Shown here in pieces: positions 25,820 to 33,180 of a stretch of DNA of 36,059 nt (position 1 is the first letter of the stretch; every line of letters starts with the position of its first letter). Under the pieces are notes generated by a model that was given only the letters and a program-made list of their open reading frames with translations, was not told the DNA's origin and did no database searches. This DNA is from JAVDCA01 sp035293985. Its GTDB lineage: Bacteria; Pseudomonadota; Alphaproteobacteria; Rhizobiales; Xanthobacteraceae. Both the position numbers and the translations under genes were made by a program. Where the stretch lies: assembly GCA_035293985.1 (NCBI GenBank), contig DATGLS010000003.1:1-36059 (forward strand), given 5' to 3'.

Positions 25820-26878
25820 ATGTCGGCCACGTCATCCCCGTCACCCGCTCCCAGCCACAACTATCTTCCGGTGCGGCAGGGTTGGCTCGACCGTCGGCGC
25901 GAGCCGATCCTCGAGCCGGAGCTGCCGATCATCGACCCGCATCATCACCTGTGGGATCGGTCCGACTGGCGCTACCTGCTCGACGACCTCCTCGCCGACA
26001 CCAATACGGGCCATAACATCCTCGCCACCGTGTACGTGCAGGCCCGCGCGATGTATCGCGCGGCCGGGCCGGAGGAGATGAAGCCGGTCGGCGAGATCGA
26101 GTTCGTCAACGGCGTCGCCGCGATGTGCGCGAGCGGCACCTACGGCAGGATCAGGGTCGCGGCTGGGATCGTCGGCCATGCCGACCTGACCCTCGGCGAC
26201 CATATCGAGCCGGTGCTTGCCGCACTCGCGCGCGCCGGCGGCGACCGCTTCCGCGGCATCCGCCACATCACCGCCTGGGATGCCGACGCCTCGATCCTCA
26301 ACCCGTCCTACCGTCCGCCGCGCGGGCTGATGGGCGAGCCGACCTTCCGCGAGGGGTTCAGGACGCTCGGACGGCTCGGCCTCTCCTTCGATGCCTGGCT
26401 CTACCATCCGCAGATCGATGAGGTGACGGCGCTCGCGCGCGCCTGCCCTGGCACCCGGATCGTGCTCAACCATGTGGGTGGCCCGGTCGGCATCGGCCCC
26501 TATGCGGCCAGGCACAAGGAGATTTTTCCGGGCTGGGCGGCCTCGATCAAGGCGCTCGCGGCGTGCGACAATACGTTCGTCAAGCTCGGCGGCCTCGGCA
26601 TGCGCATCGGCGGGTTCGGCTTCCACGAGCAGGCAGAGCCGCCGTCGTCGCAGACGCTCGCCGATACGTGGCGGCCCTATGTCGAGACGTGCATCGCGGC
26701 GTTCGGCACGAAACGGGCGATGTTCGAGAGCAACTTCCCGGTCGACAAGGGCTCGTACAGCTATCCGGTGTTCTGGAACGCCTGCAAGCTTCTCGCCAAG
26801 GGCGCCAGCGCGGATGAGAAGGCGGATCTGTTCGCCGGCACCGCGGCGCGGTTTTATCGGCTGGACGGCATCGTCTGA
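25820..26878 (+). CDS. Amidohydrolase-2 family metal-dependent hydrolase (TIM barrel)
   Basis: 352 aa. ATG 25820 follows GGAGGG; the frame is open upstream to 25601 but without a start signal. The metal-binding start of the barrel is IIDPHHHLWDRSDW (H41-H43). Later strands carry FRGIRHITAWDAD, LVNHVGG-like VLNHVGGPVG, and MFESNFPVDKGSY, which holds the last acidic ligand region. The family (PF04909) includes lactonases and decarboxylases such as 2-pyrone-4,6-dicarboxylate lactonase and related enzymes. The reaction here cannot be specified. A binding-protein gene follows 42 bp downstream on the same strand, so the two are probably cotranscribed and the imported compound may be its substrate or precursor. 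Confidence 0.9.
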   Translation: MSATSSPSPAPSHNYLPVRQGWLDRRREPILEPELPIIDPHHHLWDRSDWRYLLDDLLADTNTGHNILATVYVQARAMYRAAGPEEMKPVGEIEFVNGVAAMCASGTYGRIRVAAGIVGHADLTLGDHIEPVLAALARAGGDRFRGIRHITAWDADASILNPSYRPPRGLMGEPTFREGFRTLGRLGLSFDAWLYHPQIDEVTALARACPGTRIVLNHVGGPVGIGPYAARHKEIFPGWAASIKALAACDNTFVKLGGLGMRIGGFGFHEQAEPPSSQTLADTWRPYVETCIAAFGTKRAMFESNFPVDKGSYSYPVFWNACKLLAKGASADEKADLFAGTAARFYRLDGIV

Positions 26879-26920
26879 GAGCCTACAGTAGGATCCTCAT
26901 GCGGCACGAGGAGTGGGCCA

Positions 26921-27799
26921 ATGACATCGTCAGATGACGCGCGGGTCTCGGAAGATCGCCGCGAGGCCTTGCGCTATGCCCTTGCGATCGGCAGCGGCGC
27001 GGCGCTGGCCTCGGCCCTGACGAGCCGAGCCTCCGCGCAGCCGGCCGCGGACAACACGCTCGACCGCGTCCGCGCCACCAAGGTGCTGCGCATCGCGGTC
27101 CTGCCCGGCGAACTGCCCTATTTCAAGAAGGATCTCGCGACCGGCACCTGGTCCGGCTTCGCGATCGAGATGGCGAACGACATCGCCAAACTGCTCGACG
27201 TCAAGCTCGACTACACCGAATCGACCTACGGCAACTCCATTCTCGATCTGCAGTCGAACAAGATCGACCTCGGCTTCGCGCTCAATCCGACACCACAGCG
27301 CGCCCTCGTCGTCGATTTCTGCGGGCAGGTCTTCGCGCATCCGTTCGGCGCCATGCTCAAGAAGGGCCTCGAAGCGAGGGTATGGGCCGACATCAACAAG
27401 CCGAGCGTCAGCATCGCGGTCGATGCCGGCTCGGCGAACGAGACCGTCGCCCGCCGCTTCGCGCCGAATGCGGCGATCAAGTCGCTGAAGTCGCGCGACG
27501 AGGTGATGCTCGAGATGGCGTCCGGCCGTGTCGACGTCGTGGTCAATGCGCTGGTGCTCGGGCTCACGGCCATCGCCAAGAACCCTAATCTCGGCACCTA
27601 CAAGATCCTGCAGTCGCCGTCGGTGGCGCTGACCTCGAGCATGGCAGTGCGCCGCGAGAGCGACAAGCGCTGGCGCGACTTCCTCTCGGTCTGGGTCGAC
27701 TACAACCGTGGCATCGGTCAGATGCGCGAGTGGTTCACCAAGGGGCTCGCGCTGAGCGGCGTCAAGCCCGAGGACGTGCCGGCCGAGCTCAATATCTGA
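26921..27799 (+). CDS. ABC transporter substrate-binding protein, family 3 (polar amino acid type)
   Basis: 292 aa from ATG 26921, with GAGGAG seven bases upstream. The N-terminus has a DRREALRYALAIGSGAALAS signal that may be Tat-dependent, ending RASAQ. The core reads KVLRIAVLPGELPYFKKD, GTWSGFAIEMANDIAKLL, DLQSNKIDLGFALNPTPQRA and VSIAVDAGSANETVARR, as in glutamine/histidine-type receptors. It sits after the amidohydrolase gene and converges on the permease gene 10 bp away. No ATPase gene is in the window. Ligand unknown. Confidence 0.9.
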   Translation: MTSSDDARVSEDRREALRYALAIGSGAALASALTSRASAQPAADNTLDRVRATKVLRIAVLPGELPYFKKDLATGTWSGFAIEMANDIAKLLDVKLDYTESTYGNSILDLQSNKIDLGFALNPTPQRALVVDFCGQVFAHPFGAMLKKGLEARVWADINKPSVSIAVDAGSANETVARRFAPNAAIKSLKSRDEVMLEMASGRVDVVVNALVLGLTAIAKNPNLGTYKILQSPSVALTSSMAVRRESDKRWRDFLSVWVDYNRGIGQMREWFTKGLALSGVKPEDVPAELNI

Positions 27800-27808
27800 G
27801 CGGCGCGA

Positions 27809-28477
27809 TCACACCTTGTCGTAGGTCATGCCGCGCTCGACGCCCCGCGCCAGCACCGTGACTGGGAACAGGATCGCGAAATAGATGACCGCGATCACCG
27901 TATAGACCTCGAGCGGGCGATAAGTCTCGGCGTTGATCAGCGTCGCGTTGTAGACGAGGTCCGGCACCGCGATGACGGACACAAGCGATGTGTTCTTCAG
28001 CTGCGTGATCGACTGGTTGACGTAAGGCGCCATCATCCGCTTGATCGCCTGCGGCAGGATGACGAGCCGCAGCATCGGCCAGGTGTCGAGCCCCAGGGAC
28101 TTGGCGGCGTCCCACTGCCCGCGTTCGATGCTCTCGATGCCGCCGCGGAAGATTTCCGAGTAGAACGCGGCGCCGTAGAGCGACAGCACGCTGACGGCGG
28201 CGACGTGCGCCGGGATGTTGACGTGGATGAGAACCGGGAACGCATAGTAGAACCAGATGAGCTGCACCAGCAGCGGGGTGCAGCGGAAGAGCTCGACATA
28301 GGCGACGAGCAGCCAGTCCAGGACCGGCCAACGCGGCAGCCGCAGGATGCCGACGATGAGGCCGATGAGCGTGCCGAGCAGCACCGTGCCGATCGTATAG
28401 GCGACCGTCCAGCCCAGCCCGACCCAGAAAAGGTGGCTGTACTTGCCGAGAATGGCGAAGTCCCACGTGTACTGCAT
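27809..28477 (-). CDS. Polar amino acid ABC transporter permease (HisM/GlnP family)
   Basis: 222 aa from ATG 28477, the typical size; the frame is open further to 28750 but that part is not membrane-like. No good ribosome site is seen, so the start is provisional. It has five membrane helices, including GLGWTVAYTIGTVLLGTLIG at the N-terminus. The ELFRCTPLLVQLIWFYYAFP and SEIFRGGIESIERGQWDAAK stretches are family hallmarks, the latter including the EAA-type loop DAAKSLGL that docks the ATPase. It is convergent with the family-3 binding protein (gap 10 bp), so the two are not one transcript, although they may work together. A second permease and the ATPase are absent from the window. Confidence 0.9.
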   Translation of the reverse strand: MQYTWDFAILGKYSHLFWVGLGWTVAYTIGTVLLGTLIGLIVGILRLPRWPVLDWLLVAYVELFRCTPLLVQLIWFYYAFPVLIHVNIPAHVAAVSVLSLYGAAFYSEIFRGGIESIERGQWDAAKSLGLDTWPMLRLVILPQAIKRMMAPYVNQSITQLKNTSLVSVIAVPDLVYNATLINAETYRPLEVYTVIAVIYFAILFPVTVLARGVERGMTYDKV

Positions 28478-28692
28478 CACGTGTGCTGCATGCGCGATCG
28501 ACGGCCGGTGCCGGCGTGTGAGACCCGGGCAAGCTTGCGCCGAGGATCGCACCCGCGCGGGCAATCGCGCAATCGCCATTTTCATGCGTCTCGGCGCGAT
28601 CGGCGTGCGCGCGAGGCTGGCGATCACCCGGATGAGGAAGCGATATCGACGATGTTGCCGATGACGACGCCCTTCCAGGATATTCGGTGCAT
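28478..28692. other. Intergenic region, no gene seen
   Basis: Together with the hairpin and spacer up to 28818 this makes about 340 bp between the permease start and the next gene end. It should carry the permease promoter. The open frames that cross it lack start signals and domain content. I see no further feature except the inverted repeat at 28693-28742. Confidence 0.4.
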
Positions 28693-28742
28693 CCCCGGCC
28701 CGCCCTTCAGACGCTGCAACTAACAGGCAGGCCGGGCCGGGG
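28693..28742 (-). terminator. Inverted repeat downstream of the third Bug receptor gene
   Basis: CCCCGGCCCG (28693-28702) and CGGGCCGGGG (28733-28742) pair perfectly over 10 bp with a 30-base loop. It lies 77 bp past the stop at 28819 on the minus strand. No T-run follows, so termination is only a suggestion. Confidence 0.35.
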
Positions 28743-28818
28743 ACACGCAAGACGACAATGAGTGGACATTCGCGTGGGCGCTTGTGAACGGCCGCTCAGT
28801 GTCGGGCACCGAGATCCT

Positions 28819-29811
28819 TCACCGGCTCGCGTGCGCCTGCAGGCGCGTATTGAGCCCGATCGTCTCCATCAGCCGCGCGAGCTCGATGTCCTGCTTGGCG
28901 ATGATCCGGCCGAACTCGGCGGACGAGGCGAAGGCCGGGCGTGCGCCGAGGTTTTCGCAGCCCTTCTTGAACTCGGGGCTGGCGACGGTCGCCTTGATCG
29001 CCGCCTCGAGCCGCGCGACCACAGCCTTCGGCGTGCCCTTCGGCACCGCGATCCCACGCCAGGCCTCGAGCGACACGTCGAACCCCTGCTCGCGCGCGGT
29101 CGGCACGTCGGGAAACGCCGGGTCGCGCTTGTCTGTGAGGCTCGCGAGCAGGCGCAGGTCACCCGAGCGCACGGAGCTCGTGAGCGCGGCCGGCAGCTGC
29201 AGCGCTGCGTCCACTTGGTGGCCGAGCAGCGCCGGGACCAGCTGGGCGGCGCCGAACGGCACGTTCACGACGTCGACCTTGGCGGTCTTGAACAGCGCGA
29301 CCGCGGAGATGTGCGTGTGGCTGCCGGCGCCCGAGTTCGCGACCGTGAGCGTATCGGGCTTCGCTTTGGCGGCGGCGATCACGTCGGCGAGCGACCTCCA
29401 CGGCGAGGAGCCGCTCACCACCAGCACGGGCGACTCGACCAGCACCTGCGCGACCGGCTCGAACCGCTCGTAGGTGAACGGCAGCGTGCCCGCATAGTAG
29501 GTGGTCGAGATGGAGTTCGAGTTCCACACCAGGGAATGGCCGTCCGGCCGCTGCGTCGCCACGTAGCGATAGCCGATGGCGCCGCCGGCTCCCGGCCGGT
29601 TGACGACGAAGACCTTGACCCCGAGGCGCTTCGACATGCCGTCGGCGAGCAGGCGCGCGCTCACGTCGGCAGATGAGCCGGCCGGAAACAGCACGGTCAT
29701 CTCGATCGGGTGCCCACCGGGAAACGGGCTTGCGGACGCCGCGGTCGCGAGGCCCGCAGCCGCGGCAAGCGCCATCGCAAGGGTGATCAGGAGGGTTCTT
29801 ACCGAGCTCAT
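28819..29811 (-). CDS. Bug/TctC-family periplasmic substrate-binding protein
   Basis: 330 aa from ATG 29811, preferred over ATG 29823 because GGAG sits six bases before it. The Sec signal RTLLITLAMALAAAAGLATA ends ASAS. Family marks are IEMTVLFPAGSSADVSARLL, VVNRPGAGGAIGYRYVA, PDGHSLVW, LTVANSGAGSHTHISA and FPDVPTAREQGFDVSLEAW. It binds an organic acid in the periplasm for a tripartite tricarboxylate carrier; the TctA fragment at 35768 is the only such carrier part in the window and is about 6 kb away. It is the third member of the family here and differs clearly from the other two. It stands alone on the minus strand, followed by an inverted repeat. Confidence 0.92.
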   Translation of the reverse strand: MSSVRTLLITLAMALAAAAGLATAASASPFPGGHPIEMTVLFPAGSSADVSARLLADGMSKRLGVKVFVVNRPGAGGAIGYRYVATQRPDGHSLVWNSNSISTTYYAGTLPFTYERFEPVAQVLVESPVLVVSGSSPWRSLADVIAAAKAKPDTLTVANSGAGSHTHISAVALFKTAKVDVVNVPFGAAQLVPALLGHQVDAALQLPAALTSSVRSGDLRLLASLTDKRDPAFPDVPTAREQGFDVSLEAWRGIAVPKGTPKAVVARLEAAIKATVASPEFKKGCENLGARPAFASSAEFGRIIAKQDIELARLMETIGLNTRLQAHASR

Positions 29812-29994
29812 GCGTTGCTCCATTCGATCGGCGGTTTGGGCGAACTTTCGTGCGCTATTGCAGCGGCGGCGATGCCACCTGGTCGAATGAGCCGTGCACG
29901 CGGCGCGTTCGCCGGTGGTGCCGGCGACGCGCCATGGCGCGTCGGCCGTGATGGGAAGGCGGGCGGCGGCCCGAGCGTTTGCGCGCGCGCCGCC

Positions 29995-31509
29995 TCATGG
30001 CTGCGGCATCGCGGCGAGACGGCGGCCCGCTTCGGCCGATCCGAGCGCCAGCGCGCGCGTGTACCAGCGGCGCGCCTCGGCGACATCGCCGTTGAGGCCG
30101 CGCACGCCCTCCCGGGCGAGCACCGCCGGATCGTAGGTCTCGGCGAGCGCGAGCGCGGCGGGCGCGACGCCTGCATCTGCGGCGCGCTGCAGCACGGTGC
30201 GTGCGGTCGCGAGATCGCCGACCTCGATGAACTGCTTGCCCTGCTTGAGCAGCAGGTCGATCTCCTGGGCGTTCATCGCCGGCTCTGGCGTCGGCGCCGG
30301 CGGCTCGGGAGCCGGGCTCGCCTGCGGGGCGGCGGCCGGCGGCAGCGACGCGAGCGCCGGCGCAGCGCGTGGCGGCGGGGGGGCGTCGCTGCCATGCGCG
30401 TCGCTCGGCCAGGCCGGAACCCGGACCACGGGCACGACGCGCGCGGCAGGTGTCGGCGTCTGGGCCGGTGCGGGTGCCGGTGTCTGGCTCGGAGCGGGTG
30501 ACTGAGCCTGTGATTGCGTCTGTGTCTGCGCGGGCGCCGGCGGCGGCTCGTCGACGGGAGGCTTCGGCGCTTCGGCCGCCGGCTCAGCGGTCGCCAGCGC
30601 ATACGATGCCGGCGCCGCGTCGAGCTTGGCCCCGCGTTCGGCCATGTGCGCGTCCGGCTGGTCGGCGGCTGCGCTGTCGTGTGCCGGCTCCCCCGCGGCC
30701 TGCGCGGCCGTGGGCGACGCGTGCATGCCGCCGGCGACGAACCAGGCGAGCCCCGTCGCCACGATACACGCGAGCCCGACGCCGAGAATGAGGCTGAGAT
30801 GGCCGCCGCGACTCGAGCTCCGCGGCGGCGGCGGCACCCGCGACGGCCGCAGCGACGGCGGCACGCGCAGGCCGTCGATGACGACATCGGAGTCGTGCAC
30901 CGAGCCGAGCGGCGGCAGCGTCCCGGTGCGGCGCCAGGGCGCCCGATCGGGCTCCGGCTCCGGAGCCCCGTCGTTGTCGCGGCGGATCGATTTGAGCATC
31001 GTCACCAGACGCCCGAGCTCGTTCTCATGCTCGGTCAGCTCGGTCTCGTGGCGCGATGCGCGATGGGCGCGCATCTCGTCGCGCTCCTCGACCAGGTCCT
31101 CGGGCGTCGCGTCGTCCTCATACGGCGAGTCGTCGTATGCGGCTTCCTCGCGGCGACGATCGGCGACGGATTCCTCGTCGTCGCGTGACTCGTCACAGGG
31201 CGCCTCGTCGTAGCGCTCCTCGTCGTAGGGCGCCCCGTCGTAAGCGGCATCATCGCGTGAGGCTTGGTGTGAAGCGTGGTGGTGGTGCGCGCCCTCGTCC
31301 TGCCGATCATCGGGCACCAGTGGAGCGTCATGGCGCTCGTCGTCGTCGGGCCCACTCTCGTGCTCCGGCTGCGCCGGCGATCGCGGCACGATCGGTATCG
31401 GGTCGCTCGGGCTGTCGGCGCGGCGCGGGTCGAGGCTTTCGCGCACGCGCTTGGGCGCGTAGTCGAGGAAATCGGGCCGCGGCAGCGGCCTTCCTGCCGG
31501 AGTACTCAT
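29995..31509 (-). CDS. Single-span membrane protein with acidic N-terminus, Pro/Ala linker and Sel1/TPR-like tail
   Basis: 504 aa; GGGGAG six bases before ATG 31509 supports the start. Residues 50-140 are very acidic, with irregular repeats of the form YDEAP/YDDSP and a His cluster. Residues about 137-178 look alpha-helical and charged (EERDEMRAHRASRHETELTE). One membrane helix lies at about 238-260 (SLILGVGLACIVATGLAWFV). A long Pro/Ala/Gln-rich linker follows (about 270-410). The last ~90 residues form helical repeats (EIDLLLKQGKQFIEVGDLAT, ARRWYTRALALGSAEAGRRL) of Sel1/TPR type. Cytoplasmic N-terminus, single span and periplasmic Sel1 tail is the layout of polar organiser PodJ, but this is much shorter and no homology is claimed. 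It is downstream of the TAXI gene on the same strand. Confidence 0.8.
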   Translation of the reverse strand: MSTPAGRPLPRPDFLDYAPKRVRESLDPRRADSPSDPIPIVPRSPAQPEHESGPDDDERHDAPLVPDDRQDEGAHHHHASHQASRDDAAYDGAPYDEERYDEAPCDESRDDEESVADRRREEAAYDDSPYEDDATPEDLVEERDEMRAHRASRHETELTEHENELGRLVTMLKSIRRDNDGAPEPEPDRAPWRRTGTLPPLGSVHDSDVVIDGLRVPPSLRPSRVPPPPRSSSRGGHLSLILGVGLACIVATGLAWFVAGGMHASPTAAQAAGEPAHDSAAADQPDAHMAERGAKLDAAPASYALATAEPAAEAPKPPVDEPPPAPAQTQTQSQAQSPAPSQTPAPAPAQTPTPAARVVPVVRVPAWPSDAHGSDAPPPPRAAPALASLPPAAAPQASPAPEPPAPTPEPAMNAQEIDLLLKQGKQFIEVGDLATARTVLQRAADAGVAPAALALAETYDPAVLAREGVRGLNGDVAEARRWYTRALALGSAEAGRRLAAMPQP

Positions 31510-31571
31510 GACACACTCCCCTGGCTCAGGCGACTCGCGTGCGCCCGCCCAATCCCTGCCTGATTGCTTGT

Positions 31572-31602
31572 GCTTGTTGTCTTGCTTGTTGTTTCTTGTT
31601 GT
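31572..31602. repeat. Short CTTGTTGT tandem repeat
   Basis: CTTGTTGT occurs at about 31573, 31585 and 31595, the first two 12 bp apart. They lie in the 138-bp gap between the TAXI gene stop and the start of the Sel1-tail protein. The run reads ACAACAAG on the transcribed strand, which is an unstructured, A/C-rich leader just upstream of that gene. Confidence 0.5.
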
Positions 31603-31613
31603 GGTCGCGATCG

Positions 31614-31639
31614 GCGTGGCGGGCTCACGCCCGCCACGC
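31614..31639 (-). terminator. Strong stem-loop just past the TAXI gene stop
   Basis: An 11-bp perfect stem (31614-31624 with 31629-31639, core CGTGGCGGGC/GCCCGCCACG) and a four-base loop lie 8 bp after the stop at 31648. There is no T-run, so it may act as an RNA stabiliser or partial terminator before the downstream gene. Confidence 0.5.
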
Positions 31640-31647
31640 GGGCGGCG

Positions 31648-32838
31648 TCATGGTTGCGCCGGTGTCGCGTGCTTCTGCTGCTGCCACTGGACGAACTGTC
31701 GGAACAGTGCGTCGCGCTGCTGGGGACTGAGATTGGCTCCCCCGTTCGCGCTGAGGAAGGCGGCGAAGTCGGCAGGTGCGGCCGCAGTGGTGGCGACCGG
31801 CGCCGGCGCCTGCTGCTTGAGCTTCTCGAGCATCTCGGTCGCGACGCCAAACCGCTGCCAGCCCGGTACGGTCGCGGCGAGGTTGACGTCGCGCCATTTG
31901 GGATGACGCGGCGGCTCGCGGAACTTCTCCCACTTGGTGAACAGCGCCTCGGTGAACCGCCGCACGCGCTCGTAGCGGTCGGTGCCCTTTGGCCAGTTGA
32001 ACACGGCGAGCACGGCGGGGACCGCGATCGTGTCGACGCGTTGGCCGTCGCCGATCAGGGTCGGGTAGTCCTTGTTGGTGAACTCGCCGATGGTGTAGTA
32101 GTCCGCGAACTTCTGCGAGAACGGGATCGACACGAAGTGCAGGCCGGAATTGGGCGGCAGCTTCTCGAAGAAGTCGACCGGCTTGCCGATCACCCGCACC
32201 AGCGCCGCGATCTCGCCCGACTTGAGCTTCTGGATCGCGGTCGGATTGTCGATGTTGACCGTCTCGACCTGCACGCCGAGCCGCTGGAACACGATCGATC
32301 CGGTCAGGCTCGAGGCGCTGCCGGGCGGCCCGAAGTTGACCTTCTTGCCGCGCAGATCCTCGATGCTGTGGATGTCGTTGCGCGCCAGCACGTGCATCTC
32401 CGACACCGGCAGCCGGATGATGTACTGGACGCGCTTTTCCAGGTTGGAGATGTGTCGTGTCGTGCGGAAGTACTCGAACACGTCCGACTGCGTGATCGCG
32501 ACGTCCACGCCGCGCAGGTAGAGCAGGTCGTCGAGATTGGACGCCGCCCCGTGGGTCACGATCGGCAGGACGCGCAGGTTATCGCCGTCATCGAGCACCT
32601 GCGCGAGCTCGTCGGCGAATCGCATGTACGTGCCGGAGAGAAGGCCACCGACGACCCCCACGACCTCCGCGTTCATGCGGTCCTTGGTTTGTGTCTCGCT
32701 GCCGCTTGGCTGCAGCGATTTTGGTATTGCCTGTGCCATTGCGGGCGTTCCGATCCCGACGATCGGAACCACGCCCGTACCACCGATGCCGGCGAGCGAC
32801 AGGAACACGCCGGCACAGCAAATGAAAAGGGTACGCAT
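31648..32838 (-). CDS. TAXI-family TRAP transporter solute-binding protein
   Basis: 396 codons including the stop from ATG 32838 (GGGGTGG upstream), giving a 395-aa protein. A frame to 32883 exists but begins without a ribosome site. The Sec signal MRTLFICCAGVFLSLAGIGG ends near PAMAQ. The mature part reads VVGGLLSGTYMRFADELAQV, LDDLLYLRGVDVAITQSDVF, IHSIEDLRGKKVNFGPPGSA, VRVIGKPVDFFEKLPPN and YTIGEFTNKDYPTLIG, typical of TAXI receptors that bind small carboxylates or amino acids. No TRAP permease is adjacent. A C-terminal extension of about 70 residues, rich in Gln and Ala (NLSPQQRDALFRQFVQWQQQ), is unusual for the family and may be an interaction tail. Confidence 0.88.
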   Translation of the reverse strand: MRTLFICCAGVFLSLAGIGGTGVVPIVGIGTPAMAQAIPKSLQPSGSETQTKDRMNAEVVGVVGGLLSGTYMRFADELAQVLDDGDNLRVLPIVTHGAASNLDDLLYLRGVDVAITQSDVFEYFRTTRHISNLEKRVQYIIRLPVSEMHVLARNDIHSIEDLRGKKVNFGPPGSASSLTGSIVFQRLGVQVETVNIDNPTAIQKLKSGEIAALVRVIGKPVDFFEKLPPNSGLHFVSIPFSQKFADYYTIGEFTNKDYPTLIGDGQRVDTIAVPAVLAVFNWPKGTDRYERVRRFTEALFTKWEKFREPPRHPKWRDVNLAATVPGWQRFGVATEMLEKLKQQAPAPVATTAAAPADFAAFLSANGGANLSPQQRDALFRQFVQWQQQKHATPAQP

Positions 32839-33180
32839 TACATCCACCCCTTTTTCCCCGTTCTCTTCTATGCTTCGAAACAAATATGTTGTGAATCGGG
32901 CACACGATCATTCTTTTTTCGCAACCATTGAAAAAGGTATTGACTGGGGGATTCGTGGCGCGTTGCGCGGTAACACTTTCCGCGATTTTCGCCGAACGTG
33001 GCGATTGCGCTAACATCGCACCACGGAAAAGTCCGAGTTTCCAAGCAGATTGACGCGCGTCACCACGCGTGTGTGACGTAAATAAGGCGTGGTTTTTTTT
33101 CCGACGTAATTGCATCCGTTTCGCGGGAACAAACGTACGCCCGTCCGGCGAAAGCGTGTCGCCCGCGCGTCGCCTGAATG
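32839..33180. promoter_or_regulatory. Relatively AT-rich intergenic region with a 12-bp palindrome, upstream of the TAXI gene
   Basis: About 340 bp between the GMC oxidoreductase stop and the TAXI gene start, lower in GC than its surroundings. TGACGCGCGTCA at 33051-33062 is a perfect palindrome and CACGCGTG follows at 33064-33071; either could be an operator. A run of eight T lies near 33091-33098. It should hold the TAXI gene promoter, but I cannot place -35 and -10 boxes with confidence. Confidence 0.45.
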
